This document shows positions 8,477 to 17,600 of a stretch of DNA of 64,000 nt, in pieces; the first letter of the stretch is position 1; each line of letters begins with the position of its first letter. The stretch lies in the NCBI RefSeq assembly GCF_003334855.1, contig NZ_QOWE01000016.1, forward strand, positions 1 through 64,000, in the 5' to 3' direction. Origin of the DNA: Larkinella punicea (GTDB taxonomy: Bacteria; Bacteroidota; Bacteroidia; Cytophagales; Spirosomataceae). The notes beneath the pieces are model-generated. The model did no database searches, was not told the origin of the DNA, and saw only the letters and a list, made by a program, of their open reading frames with translations. A program made the position numbers and the translations under genes.

Positions 8477-11248
8477 TCAGAATTTGAAATTGTACGTGAG
8501 CGTCGGAATTGCCTGCCCAAAAATGGAGAGTTTATACCCTCGTACCACCCCGCCCAGGGAGGTGAAATACACCGAGTAGGCATTCCGGCGACCTGTCAGG
8601 TTGTAAACGGCCACCGTCCAGGAGCTGTGGGCCAGCTTTTTAACCTTGTGGTTGCCCTCGATGTTGAGCGATAAGTCGGCGCGGTAATAGTCCGGAATCC
8701 GGTACTGGTTCCGCTCCGAATAATACACCCGGGGCGAACCCGCCAGCTCGTACTTCGCCAGCGGCAGTGTAATGGGCCGACCCGTGCTGTACGTAAAATT
8801 AAGCGAAACGCTAAACCGCCGGTTGATGCGGTAATTGCCAACCCAGGTCACGTCGTGCGGTTTGTCGAAATTGCTGGGGTAGTACTCGCCCTGGTTGATA
8901 TTCTCCTGCGGCACGCTCCGATCCACGCGCAAAAACGTGCGGGAGTAGGTGTAGCTCAGCCAGCCGTTGAACCGCCCGGTGATTTTTTTGACCAGAAATT
9001 CAACGCCGTACGCCATTCCTTCCGCCCGAACCACCTCCGTTTCGGGGTGATGATTCATAATCAGCGTGGCGCCACTGCGGAAATCCAGCACGTTGTCCAT
9101 CGTTTTGTAATACCCTTCGACCGAGGTTTCGATGGTGTTATTTTTGAAGTTCTTGTAGAGACCGACCGAAAACTGATCGCCCACCTGCGGCAGAATATTC
9201 GGATCGCTCAGCTTCCAGATGTCGGTGGGAGCCATCGCCGTGGTGTTCGACAGCATGTGCAGGTATTGCCGCATCCGGTTGAAACTGACCTTGATCGATG
9301 CATCGGGCGTGAACGCATACCGCGCCGAAACCCGGTATTCGGGGCCGTGATAGGTCTTGATGTTTTTTCCGGCTCCGTACGAAAGCGTGTCCAGGATATT
9401 GGCTTCCGTTTTGGGCGACCCATTCGGATACACATTGATGTCTTTCGGGCCGAGGTAATTGAACAGCGAATACCGCAAGCCGAAGCTGATCGAAAACCGG
9501 GGCGAAATATCAAACCGGTCGCCCACATAAATGGCACTTTCCAGCGCCTGCTCCGTCGGCACCACATCCGGCCGAACCAGCGATTCGCCCCCCAACGGCT
9601 GGAATTGCCCCGGATGCAGTTTGTACAGGTTCGAACTGACGCCAAAATCAATGGTATGTTTGGCCGTCGGGTAATAGTTAAAATCGGTTTTAAACGTCGT
9701 CTGGTCGATCTGAAACGTAAGCTTGTAGGCATTGACGGGATTCTGATCGCTGGAAACGGAATATTTATACCGGCTGGTGGTCCCCGTAAAAACGCTGTAG
9801 AGCTTGGTATTGAAAATATGTTTCCACTTCAGCGTCGCGTTCATGTTGTTGTAGTTGTAAACCGTATCGCTGTTGAGCCGAAACTCATCCTGGCTGTAGT
9901 AGCCGGTGAGGTAGATCGTATTTTTTTCGTTGAATTCGTGGGTAATGTGGGCGTTCAGATCGTAGAAATTTGCCCGGCTGTTTTTGAATGCCGGATTTTT
10001 CAGGCTGCTGAGCAACCAGTCGGAATAGGTCGACCGCGCGCCGATTAGAAACGACGACTTTTCTTTGATAATCGGTCCTTCCAGCGTCAGCCGGCCCGTC
10101 AAAACGCCAATTCCGCCCGAACCCGACAGTTTTTTCTTGTTGCCGTCGCGCGTGGTCACTTCCAGCACCGACGACAACCGCCCGCCATACCGCGACGGAA
10201 TACCGCTTTTGTAGAGTTCGACGCTTTTGATCATGTCCGGATTGAAGGCCGAGAAAAATCCGAACAGGTGCGACGGATTGTAAATCGTCGCGTCGTTGTA
10301 CAAAATCAGGTTCTGGTCGGTCGAGCCGCCCCGGACGTTCAGCCCCACGCTACTCTCCCCCACCGACTTGACGCCCGGCAAGGTCAGCACCACTTTCAGC
10401 AGATCGGCTTCGCCAAAAGCCGTTGGCACCTGCCGGAGCGTTCGGATGTCCAGCCGTTCGAGGCCCATTTGCAGCCCCGACACGTTCACGTCTTTTTCGG
10501 CTTCGATCACCACTTCTTTCAACGCAATCACGTCGTCCTCCATCTCAATTTCCAGCTTGCCGTCCGAATAGAGCATAATTTGCCGCTTCGTATCCTTCAT
10601 GCCGATGCTGCGCACCCGGAGTTCGTGCCGTCCACGCGGCAGCGTAATCGAGTAATAGCCAAACTGATCGGTCACGACGCCAATGCGCGGTTTGTCGATG
10701 TACACCGCCACGCCAATCACCGGTTCGCCCGAAGCGGCATTCCGGATGTGGCCCGCCAGGTTGGCGTTGCCGGGCCGAACGGGGTTGGTGGCCCGGCCGA
10801 TGTTGAACAAGCGGGTTTCGAGCGTAATCCGGCGTTTTTCTTTTTCCGCCAGGTAATCGACCACATTCGTGTCACCTTCGCTTGTGCTGTTGCCCCGGTC
10901 AAAAAAACCGATGGGCAACTCCGTCCGAATGGCGCGTTCCGGCGTGATGAAAACCTGTTTTTTGGCGTCGATGGCGTAATACAGGCTGGTCCCTTGCAGC
11001 ACCTCCTGCAAAACCGTCGGCAGTTTCTGGCCGCTTTTGTCGTAGTTGACCCGGATGCTGTCGACATCACGGAGGTTGTAGAAAAACCGGTAATCGGTCT
11101 GGGTTTCCACCTCCCGAACAAACTGCTCGAAGGATAGGTTGGTGAACGGCCCGCGGATGTTTTTCTCAGCCACCTGTTGCCCAAAACCGGCGGTGAGCGA
11201 ACCCACAAAACAGCACAACAGGAATAAGGTTCGGTAAAATTTCGTCAT
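8477..11248 (-). CDS. TonB-dependent receptor with STN and carboxypeptidase-like domains
   Basis: A 923-residue outer-membrane receptor. A signal peptide (to about residue 23) is followed by an STN-like domain (FEQFVREVETQTDYRFFYN, residues 35-105), a carboxypeptidase-regulatory-like beta sandwich (about 165-240, LAGHIRNAASGEPVIGVAVY), a plug domain (about 260-380, with LNVRGGSTDQNLILYNDATI), and a beta barrel to the terminal phenylalanine (TLTYNFKF). An STN domain can mean signalling to an anti-sigma factor, but no FecR homologue is nearby. It overlaps the upstream gene by four bases (ATGA) and is followed after two bases by DUF4249. The ligand is not predictable. Confidence 0.93.
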   Translation of the reverse strand: MTKFYRTLFLLCCFVGSLTAGFGQQVAEKNIRGPFTNLSFEQFVREVETQTDYRFFYNLRDVDSIRVNYDKSGQKLPTVLQEVLQGTSLYYAIDAKKQVFITPERAIRTELPIGFFDRGNSTSEGDTNVVDYLAEKEKRRITLETRLFNIGRATNPVRPGNANLAGHIRNAASGEPVIGVAVYIDKPRIGVVTDQFGYYSITLPRGRHELRVRSIGMKDTKRQIMLYSDGKLEIEMEDDVIALKEVVIEAEKDVNVSGLQMGLERLDIRTLRQVPTAFGEADLLKVVLTLPGVKSVGESSVGLNVRGGSTDQNLILYNDATIYNPSHLFGFFSAFNPDMIKSVELYKSGIPSRYGGRLSSVLEVTTRDGNKKKLSGSGGIGVLTGRLTLEGPIIKEKSSFLIGARSTYSDWLLSSLKNPAFKNSRANFYDLNAHITHEFNEKNTIYLTGYYSQDEFRLNSDTVYNYNNMNATLKWKHIFNTKLYSVFTGTTSRYKYSVSSDQNPVNAYKLTFQIDQTTFKTDFNYYPTAKHTIDFGVSSNLYKLHPGQFQPLGGESLVRPDVVPTEQALESAIYVGDRFDISPRFSISFGLRYSLFNYLGPKDINVYPNGSPKTEANILDTLSYGAGKNIKTYHGPEYRVSARYAFTPDASIKVSFNRMRQYLHMLSNTTAMAPTDIWKLSDPNILPQVGDQFSVGLYKNFKNNTIETSVEGYYKTMDNVLDFRSGATLIMNHHPETEVVRAEGMAYGVEFLVKKITGRFNGWLSYTYSRTFLRVDRSVPQENINQGEYYPSNFDKPHDVTWVGNYRINRRFSVSLNFTYSTGRPITLPLAKYELAGSPRVYYSERNQYRIPDYYRADLSLNIEGNHKVKKLAHSSWTVAVYNLTGRRNAYSVYFTSLGGVVRGYKLSIFGQAIPTLTYNFKF

Positions 11249-11982
11249 AACGATCGGGTTGCTGCGTCGTACTGCTGAGTGAGTTTTACAATGGCGGCTT
11301 CGCGGTTCTTCGCAAATTTGATGCGGTTTTCGCGGAGGTATTTGCGGAGGGTTTTCTTTTGATCGGCAAACAGATTCAAGACCGATCGTTTGGTTTTGAC
11401 GGGATAAAAGAGGCCGTTTTTGCCGATGTAAAAGCTATTTTCCGATAAATATTCTTCCTTGACGGCGTTCTGCACCAGTTCGGTTCGGATGGTTTTGACC
11501 CGTCTTGCCAGCACTTTCGACCGCCCATCGTACAATTGGTCGTAGAAGCCCGTTCGCAGGCCGATGTTGTGGGCCGTATCCCGCACGATCCGAATGAATT
11601 GGTGGTCGGCAATCGAAAATCGGCTTACTTTGATGTTTTGTAACTGCATCCGGTATACGCTGTCGATGTGGGGGACCACCACGACGTCATCCACCAGATC
11701 GTAAAGCAGGCGAATGTTCTGGTAGGTGATGCCATCGTAGGTGACGGAGCCGGTGCGCCAGAGCGAGTCGAGGTACGGATAGCCTTTGATGGTTGGAAGG
11801 TGGCCGACGTATTCGGCGCCATTGTATAACCGCGCCTGATCGGCGGTTGATCGAACGTAGCGGGCGTGTGCGTACCGAATGGCCTGCTCCCGGAATGAAC
11901 TATCCGCCGAAGCAGGCTGTCCGAAAACCGTGCAAGGCAGAAGGAGGGCCATCAAAATAGCCCAGATAACACGATGGTTCAT
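11245..11982 (-). CDS. Secreted protein of unknown function, first gene of the TonB/DUF4249 operon
   Basis: A 245-residue protein with a clear signal peptide (MNHRVIWAILMALLLPCTVFGQ). The mature part is strand-rich in the middle (YVGHLPTIKGYPYLDSLWRTGSVTYDGITYQNIRLLYDL) and ends in a basic, helical tail. I know no function for it; similar proteins precede STN-type TonB receptors in Bacteroidota. The four-base overlap with the receptor start indicates translational coupling and a shared role at the envelope. Confidence 0.75.
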   Translation of the reverse strand: MNHRVIWAILMALLLPCTVFGQPASADSSFREQAIRYAHARYVRSTADQARLYNGAEYVGHLPTIKGYPYLDSLWRTGSVTYDGITYQNIRLLYDLVDDVVVVPHIDSVYRMQLQNIKVSRFSIADHQFIRIVRDTAHNIGLRTGFYDQLYDGRSKVLARRVKTIRTELVQNAVKEEYLSENSFYIGKNGLFYPVKTKRSVLNLFADQKKTLRKYLRENRIKFAKNREAAIVKLTQQYDAATRSL

Positions 11983-12117
11983 TGGTAAGGGGAGTCGGTC
12001 AGGAAATTCAGGTTGTAATTAAACTAGATTAACTTAGCAATTATACTTTAATTTTAGGTTTTTCCGGTTACTTCCTTCGTTATAGTAGCCGTATAGACAA
12101 CTTTTTGCGTCAATCCG

Positions 12118-13029
12118 TTGGAAAACACCTCAATTAAATTTCCTCATGATTTTCAGGAGCTTCTTTCGGCCCAACTGACGCTAACACCGTTCGAAACAAC
12201 AGTCAATACGCCGTTTTCCCTGTTCCGCGTTGCAGACACCTCTCTTCTTCTGCACTGCATCGACTTGGAGACCTATTCCAGCCTTCGGCAGCAAACGGAG
12301 GTACGGTATTTTTTTCAGCAGTTATCCGACCGGTTTTCGTCCGAAAACTGGCGGTTGGTTCACCTTTGGGAGGATGTCTGGCGGCAACGTCCGGCGATGG
12401 TTCTTTCCCGGATTCGGGCGATGGTGGGCATTTCCGAGCGGATTCCGGCCCGGCTGACGCAGGTTCGACGCATCGACAAACCCACGACCGGGCGGTTTTT
12501 GCAGGAAAACCATTTGCAGGTCGCAACGAACGCCAAATACAAATACGGTTTGTTTCTGCCCGCGCGGTATTTTCGGGTTCTGTCGCCAGATTTTCCCCTA
12601 CAACCTGCCAACGCGACGGAACTGCTGGTGGCCGTTGCGACTTTTAGCCATCCGCGTTCGATCACCCGCAACGGGATAGCACATCGCTCGGTCGAACTCG
12701 TGCGGTTTGCCAATCACCTGAACTGCACGGTCGTCGGCGGACTGGACAAGCTGCTGAAAGCCTTCATGACCGACGTTCAACCCGACGACATCATGACCTA
12801 CGCCGACCGCGACTGGTCCAACGGCCAGAGTTACGAGAAACTAGGTTTCGCAAGGCTGGAGACCACCGAACCAAACCAATTCTGGGTTCGTCCGGGTGAG
12901 TGGATCCGGTATTATCCCAGTCAGTTACCCGGCGGGTTAACGGAGATTGAGATGGCTGATAGCGGGTATATTCCGGTTTATAATGCGGGGAGTATTAAAT
13001 TTGTGAAGATTTATCGGAACACGGATTAG
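12118..13029 (+). CDS. Protein resembling phage homing-endonuclease/Vsr-like proteins (C-terminal acyltransferase-like part)
   Basis: About 303 residues. The second half has a motif series typical of phage and mobile endonuclease-associated proteins: a charged segment near VRRIDKPTTGRFLQENHLQ, a GLF segment, a VAVATFSHPR strand, ELVRFANHLNCTVVGGLDKLLKAF, and YADRDWSNGQSYEKLGF. In phage relatives this part follows a Vsr-like nuclease. Here the N-terminus is short and lacks an obvious nuclease motif. No ATG exists before residue 93, so the start is a TTG (12118), which is uncertain. Its last codons lie inside the left arm of a perfect 32-bp inverted repeat. It could be a domesticated remnant of a mobile gene. 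Confidence 0.6.
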   Translation: MENTSIKFPHDFQELLSAQLTLTPFETTVNTPFSLFRVADTSLLLHCIDLETYSSLRQQTEVRYFFQQLSDRFSSENWRLVHLWEDVWRQRPAMVLSRIRAMVGISERIPARLTQVRRIDKPTTGRFLQENHLQVATNAKYKYGLFLPARYFRVLSPDFPLQPANATELLVAVATFSHPRSITRNGIAHRSVELVRFANHLNCTVVGGLDKLLKAFMTDVQPDDIMTYADRDWSNGQSYEKLGFARLETTEPNQFWVRPGEWIRYYPSQLPGGLTEIEMADSGYIPVYNAGSIKFVKIYRNTD

Positions 13030-13105
13030 GCGGATGGAACGGATTAAAACAGATTTTTATTTTATCCGTGTACATCCGTTCCATCCGCCTAATCCGTGTT
13101 CCGAT
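13013..13105. repeat. Perfect 32-bp inverted repeat overlapping a gene end
   Basis: Arms 13013-13044 and 13074-13105 are perfectly complementary with a 29-nt spacer. The left arm contains the last codons and stop of the preceding gene. The arms are built from GGAT/CGGAT words. The right arm ends 8 bp before the miaA start, so the stem may act as a terminator-like barrier between the two genes, though it lacks a clean T-tract. Confidence 0.85.
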
Positions 13106-13113
13106 CCTAACCT

Positions 13114-14040
13114 ATGCCAAAAACCATCGTCATCCTCGGTCCGACCGCGAGCGGCAAAACCCGGTTAGCGGTTCATGTTGCCCGGCGGATGAACGGTGAA
13201 ATCATCAGCGTGGATTCCCGGCAGGTCTACCGGGACATGGACATCGGAACCGGCAAGGATCTGGATGAATACCAAATTGATAGTCAATCGATTCCGCATC
13301 ACCTCATCAATATCGTCGACGCGGGCAGTGATTACAATCTGTTTCAGTATCAGCAGGATTTCAACCGCGTTCTGCCCGGAATCCTGGCGCGGGGCCATGT
13401 TCCGGTCCTCTGTGGCGGCACCGGTTTATACCTCGAAGCGGTTTTGAAAGGACACCGGTATACGGCCATTCCCGTTAATCAGACCTTGCGGACGGAGCTG
13501 GAAACGAAAACTGACGACAAATTGCTCGAACGGTTTCGGCACGTTCCTTCCGAGTATAGCAATCTGGCCGATACATCCACCCGCAAGCGGCTGATTCGGG
13601 CGATTGAAATTGCCACGTATTTAACCGAAAACCCGGTAACGGATCTGTCGGCCCCGGTTTCGCAACCCGACGCTGTGGTTTTTGGAATCGATTTACCCGT
13701 CGACGTTCGGCGGCAGCGAATCACCGACCGATTACACCAACGGCTGCAAAACGGCCTGATCGACGAAGTTCAACGCTTACTGGGAAGCGGGATTCCGGCC
13801 GAAAAACTGATTTTTTACGGATTGGAGTATAAATTCATCACGCAGTATCTGCACGGCGAACTGGATTATGCGACCATGACCGCCCGGCTGGAAACCGCCA
13901 TCCACCAGTTTGCCAAGCGCCAGATGACGTTTTTCCGCAAAATGGAACGCGACGGTTTACGCATTCACTGGCTCGACGGCCTGCAACCAACGGAGTACTT
14001 AGTTGATCTTATCCTATCTGAATCACAGGCTATTTCCTAA
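13114..14040 (+). CDS. miaA: tRNA dimethylallyltransferase
   Basis: A 308-residue enzyme that transfers the dimethylallyl group from DMAPP to N6 of A37 in tRNAs reading UNN codons. The P-loop GPTASGKT is at residues 8-15, followed by the DSRQVYRDMDIGTGK signature and CGGTGLYLEAVL. The length is normal for MiaA. It is followed 63 bp downstream by a polyprenyl synthase that uses the same C5 prenyl diphosphates, though this may be coincidence. A strong hairpin separates it from the gene before. Confidence 0.97.
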   Translation: MPKTIVILGPTASGKTRLAVHVARRMNGEIISVDSRQVYRDMDIGTGKDLDEYQIDSQSIPHHLINIVDAGSDYNLFQYQQDFNRVLPGILARGHVPVLCGGTGLYLEAVLKGHRYTAIPVNQTLRTELETKTDDKLLERFRHVPSEYSNLADTSTRKRLIRAIEIATYLTENPVTDLSAPVSQPDAVVFGIDLPVDVRRQRITDRLHQRLQNGLIDEVQRLLGSGIPAEKLIFYGLEYKFITQYLHGELDYATMTARLETAIHQFAKRQMTFFRKMERDGLRIHWLDGLQPTEYLVDLILSESQAIS

Positions 14041-14103
14041 ACTCTTCACGCATAACTCCCAACTATTAACTCCCATTCCGGCAGTTTTCCGTATTTTTGA
14101 GCC

Positions 14104-15087
14104 ATGACCCAAACCACCAACCCGCTTGTTTTTTTAGAAGCGCTTCATCAGGAGATTCAACAAACCAAATACGGCCGGCAACCCGCAGAATTATACGACC
14201 CGATCAGTTACATCATGAACCTGGGCGGCAAGCGGATGCGACCGCTGCTGACCCTCATGGCCGCTTACCTGTTCGGCGACGACTGGCGAAAAGCCCTCAA
14301 ACCCGCCGTGGCCGTTGAAGTTTTCCACAATTTTACGCTCATGCACGACGACATCATGGACCAGGCTCCCCTGCGCCGGGGTCAGCCGACGGTGCATGAA
14401 AAATGGAATCATAACATCGCCATTCTGTCGGGCGACGTCATGCTGGTCAATGCCTACGAATTGCTGCTCGATGTTGAAACCCCGTATTTGAAAAAAGTGC
14501 TGGCCCGCTTCAACCGCACAGCCGCCGAAGTTTGCGAAGGCCAACAGCTCGACATGAATTTTGAGACCCGCTGGGATGTCTCGGAAGACGAATACATCGA
14601 GATGATCAAGCTCAAAACGTCGGTTTTACTCGGTTTTGCGCTCGAACTGGGCAGCATCATTGCCGGAGCCGACGATGTGGAAAGCCAGCGGCTGCGTGAA
14701 GGCGGTATTAACATCGGTCTGGGGTTTCAGTTGAAAGACGATTTGCTGGATGTCTACGGTGATCCGGCGAAGTTTGGAAAGCAGGTTGGAGGTGATATTA
14801 TTGCCAACAAAAAAACGTTTTTACTCATCGAAGCCCTGCAACAGTCGAGTGGCGCGTTGAAAAATGAACTCATCGGCTGGCTCAGTGCTACCGAGTTTGA
14901 CAAGCAGGAAAAGGTTCAGGCCGTCACCGCCATCTACGACCAGCTTGGCATTCGGCAACTGACGGAAGCCCGAATCAATGACTTTTTTACGCGGGGCTTT
15001 GCTAATTTCGAACAACTTTCGGTCGATCCGGTCCGGAAGGCCCTGCTGCTGGGTTTTACCAAACAGCTTATTGAACGGGAAAGCTAG
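14104..15087 (+). CDS. Polyprenyl synthetase family protein (trans-isoprenyl diphosphate synthase)
   Basis: A 327-residue all-helical prenyltransferase that condenses allylic diphosphates with IPP. The first Asp-rich motif HDDIMD lies near residues 81-86, followed by RRGQPTVH. The second is GFQLKDDLLDVYGD near 210-223. The substrate-binding GGKRMRP at 41-47 is intact. In Cytophagales such enzymes supply menaquinone side chains, carotenoid precursors or farnesyl diphosphate; chain length cannot be fixed by eye. The bulky residues upstream of the first motif (FHNFTLM) hint at short to medium products. Confidence 0.93.
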   Translation: MTQTTNPLVFLEALHQEIQQTKYGRQPAELYDPISYIMNLGGKRMRPLLTLMAAYLFGDDWRKALKPAVAVEVFHNFTLMHDDIMDQAPLRRGQPTVHEKWNHNIAILSGDVMLVNAYELLLDVETPYLKKVLARFNRTAAEVCEGQQLDMNFETRWDVSEDEYIEMIKLKTSVLLGFALELGSIIAGADDVESQRLREGGINIGLGFQLKDDLLDVYGDPAKFGKQVGGDIIANKKTFLLIEALQQSSGALKNELIGWLSATEFDKQEKVQAVTAIYDQLGIRQLTEARINDFFTRGFANFEQLSVDPVRKALLLGFTKQLIERES

Positions 15088-15134
15088 GCTGACAAAACCG
15101 CCCGTACCCACCACTCCTTACTCCACAACACGTT

Positions 15135-15755
15135 ATGACCGTTACGCTTGCCATTATCGTCATTACCGGACTCGTCAGCTTTTACGCCTGGCGAAACGAG
15201 TCTTTTCTGGACAGTATGATTCTAAACCCGCAAAAAGTGCTCAAACGGGGCCAATGGTACCGGCTTCTGACTTCGGGGTTCATTCATGCCGACCTCAGCC
15301 ATTTGCTGTTCAACATGTTTACGCTGTTTTTTTTCGGAACACTGATCGAGCAGGTTTTCGGTTCCTTATTTGGCCCGTCCGGCCCGCTTTATCTGCTGAT
15401 TTTCTATCTGGTCGCCATTGTGGTGTCTGACATTCCCACCCTAATCCGGCAGCGGAATAAGTCCAATTACAATTCACTGGGGGCGTCGGGGGGCGTCTCG
15501 GCACTGCTGTTTGGCGCGATTATGTTCCAGCCCACCGAAAAGATTTACCTCATGGGCATCATTGGTGTACCCGGTTTTATTTTTGGCGCCCTCTACATGG
15601 GCTACTCGTTCTACGAATCCCGGCGCGGACGCGGCACAATCAACCACGATGCCCACTTATACGGCGCTATTTTCGGAATTTTCGTCGTTGTTCTGCTCTA
15701 TCCGCCCGTTGTTCCGTATTTTATCCAACAGATTTCGAACTGGAAGGTGTTTTGA
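15135..15755 (+). CDS. Rhomboid family intramembrane serine protease
   Basis: A 206-residue inner-membrane protein with six predicted helices. Catalytic serine S118 lies in GASGG, and the catalytic histidine H174 in NHDAHLYG. The conserved helix-2 motif HADLSHLLFNM (H51 to N60) is present, so the protease should be active. It cleaves membrane proteins within or near the bilayer; the substrate is unknown. It follows the polyprenyl synthase by 47 bp on the same strand. A perfect 24-bp hairpin begins two bases after its stop. Confidence 0.94.
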   Translation: MTVTLAIIVITGLVSFYAWRNESFLDSMILNPQKVLKRGQWYRLLTSGFIHADLSHLLFNMFTLFFFGTLIEQVFGSLFGPSGPLYLLIFYLVAIVVSDIPTLIRQRNKSNYNSLGASGGVSALLFGAIMFQPTEKIYLMGIIGVPGFIFGALYMGYSFYESRRGRGTINHDAHLYGAIFGIFVVVLLYPPVVPYFIQQISNWKVF

Positions 15756-15756
15756 T

Positions 15757-15830
15757 AGACAAAAGAAGCTAGACAAGAGAATACAGACTTTTTCTTTTGT
15801 CTTTGCTCTCTTGTCTAGCTTCTTTTGTCT
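15757..15830. repeat. Perfect 24-bp inverted repeat after the rhomboid gene
   Basis: Arms 15757-15780 and 15807-15830 pair perfectly, with a 26-nt spacer that itself holds a CTTTTGTC word found in the arm. It fills the whole gap between the rhomboid stop and the LytTR gene start, so it could act as terminator or attenuator. Its purine-rich word AGACAAGAG recurs imperfectly at 57250-57310. Confidence 0.85.
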
Positions 15831-15833
15831 GGT

Positions 15834-16709
15834 ATGTGGCAACTACTGAATCAACCGTATCCCTGTGAAGACCCGGTTCGCCGGCGGTGGGCCAAGGCGT
15901 TCTGGATTGGGTTTTTTGTGGGATTGTTTCTGCTGATTTTCCAACCCTTTGGGCTGAATAGCTGGGTAACGCCTTACAAAACCGTCAAAATCCTGGGGTT
16001 TGGCCTAATTTCGTTTCTGGTGACGGCCGGTCTCAGCCTGCTTCTGCCGGTTTTTCTCCCAAAGCTTTTCACCAACGAACGCTGGACGGTGGGGCGCGAA
16101 ATTCTCTGGATAACCGCCCACATTACGTTGATCGGGCTGGTCAACTACTTCTACATCAATGCACTGATTGCCAATCCCATCTACGCGATTGAGTTGTTTG
16201 GGATGATTGTCGTGACGTTTGTGATTGGCATCTTTCCTTCGGCGGGGTCTGTGCTGGTCAACTATATTCTCAAACTCAAAAAATACCAGCAGGCCGCCCG
16301 GGAAATACCGGTTCGGGAACACCACGCAGAAATTCCCGGCGCGGAGTCTGTCCAACCGGTTTTGATCACGCTAACGGCCGAAAACGAAAAGGATATCGTC
16401 AGCTTCCCACCCGCCGATCTGCTCTACATCGAATCCAGTGACAATTACTCGACGGTGGTGTATTTGAAAAACAACCAGCCCGTCAAAACGCTGCTTCGCA
16501 GTAGCCTCAGCCGACTGGAAACGCAGCTTACCGGCAACGCCTTTCTGGTGCGGTGCCACCGGTCGTATATTATCAATTTGGAAAAAGTGGAAAAGGTGAC
16601 GGGCAACGCGCAGGGCTACAAACTTCATCTGCACGACGGCGATTTCCAAATACCGGTGGCCCGGAAATACAACGATACGCTGGTGGCCCAACTCAAATCG
16701 ATGGCCTGA
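15834..16709 (+). CDS. Membrane-bound LytTR-family transcriptional regulator
   Basis: About 291 residues. Four membrane helices fill residues 20-155 (for example FWIGFFVGLFLLIFQPFGL and IELFGMIVVTFVIGIFP), followed by a LytTR DNA-binding domain (about 185-290) with LLYIESSDNYSTVVYL and FLVRCHRSYIINL. It is a one-component regulator without a receiver domain; Bacteroidota have many of these. The ATG at 15834 just after the hairpin is preferred to the TTG at 15825, which lies inside the right arm. Its target and signal are unknown. Confidence 0.87.
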   Translation: MWQLLNQPYPCEDPVRRRWAKAFWIGFFVGLFLLIFQPFGLNSWVTPYKTVKILGFGLISFLVTAGLSLLLPVFLPKLFTNERWTVGREILWITAHITLIGLVNYFYINALIANPIYAIELFGMIVVTFVIGIFPSAGSVLVNYILKLKKYQQAAREIPVREHHAEIPGAESVQPVLITLTAENEKDIVSFPPADLLYIESSDNYSTVVYLKNNQPVKTLLRSSLSRLETQLTGNAFLVRCHRSYIINLEKVEKVTGNAQGYKLHLHDGDFQIPVARKYNDTLVAQLKSMA

Positions 16710-16862
16710 GCCTTTGCCAAACGTCCCAGCCGCTTTGCCAAATTCCCCGAAGGTTACCAAACGCCCCAAAAAACCGCTATACACCCCGCTGATTTGCCCG
16801 GTTTGACGGCTCCACGTAGGTTTGTTTCAACGAATCGAACCAAACTAAACGCTTTCGGAGTC

Positions 16863-17576
16863 ATGAATCTCTTGTTAAAACTCATGTTGATTGTCCACAT
16901 CACGGCGGGTTTCCAGGCCTTGCTGGTGGGCATTGTTCCTATGGTATCCCAAAAAGGGGGTCGCCTGCACAAACTCACCGGGCTGGTGTTTTACTGGTGC
17001 ATGGCCGCAGTATGCCTGACGGCGGTTTACCTGGTTTTCTTCAAACCCAGCACCCTGTTCCTGCTGTTTATTGCGATCCTGAGTTTTTACTTCTGTTTTT
17101 CCGGCCGACGCATTCTCCGGCTTAAAAAAGCACAAAACCGGTTGACCGTAACCGATCAGCTTGCCGCGTATGTGGCTTTGGGCGCGTCGCTGGTCATGTT
17201 CGGGCTGAGCGTTCAGGCGGTTGTGGGCTGGTTTTCGACGGGCCGTATTTCCACATTCGGCATCCTCTATTTCTTCTTTGCCGGTCTTCTATTTTTCAAT
17301 GCCCTCTACGATGTCCGGTTATTCCACAATCCGGAAAAAGCCCGGTACGGCAAAATGGAGTGGTTCTTTGGGCATATCAGCCGCATGTGCGGTTCTTACA
17401 TTGCCACACTAACGGCTTTCGCGGTGGTCAATACCCGGTATTTGCCCGACCATCATTTCATGATCGACATCGCAGCCTGGGTGTTACCGGGGGTTATTGG
17501 GGGCATTCTGATTGGTCGGACGATCCGGTATTACTTACAGAAGTTTAATGTACCTGCCCCCGCCCGGGCTAATTGA
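16863..17576 (+). CDS. Multi-pass membrane protein of unknown function (DUF2306-like)
   Basis: About 237 residues with six or seven membrane helices and few charged residues. Early residues HITAGFQALLVGIVPMVSQKGGRLHKLTG resemble DUF2306-type membrane proteins, where conserved histidines in helices suggest haem or metal binding (HKLTG, FFGHISRMCGSY, PDHHFMID). The start at 16863 was preferred because the 23 upstream codons are not membrane-like and ATG 16863 begins a good first helix. It lies 150 bp after the LytTR gene on the same strand, so it may be co-regulated. Confidence 0.65.
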   Translation: MNLLLKLMLIVHITAGFQALLVGIVPMVSQKGGRLHKLTGLVFYWCMAAVCLTAVYLVFFKPSTLFLLFIAILSFYFCFSGRRILRLKKAQNRLTVTDQLAAYVALGASLVMFGLSVQAVVGWFSTGRISTFGILYFFFAGLLFFNALYDVRLFHNPEKARYGKMEWFFGHISRMCGSYIATLTAFAVVNTRYLPDHHFMIDIAAWVLPGVIGGILIGRTIRYYLQKFNVPAPARAN

Positions 17577-17600
17577 CTTTTAGTTCTTTGGCCTTTCATC

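Noticed and set aside
8855-10048. 397-codon open frame opposite the TonB receptor
   Set aside because: Antisense to a clear receptor barrel, no domain, no start context; shadow frame.
8477-11248. STN-domain receptor as part of an ECF sigma/FecR signalling system
   Set aside because: No FecR-like anti-sigma gene lies nearby. The only ECF-type sigma factor in the window is 43 kb away with different neighbours.
14104-15087. Polyprenyl synthetase as part of a terpene or carotenoid cluster
   Set aside because: No cyclase, desaturase or phytoene synthase is next to it; neighbours are miaA and a rhomboid protease.
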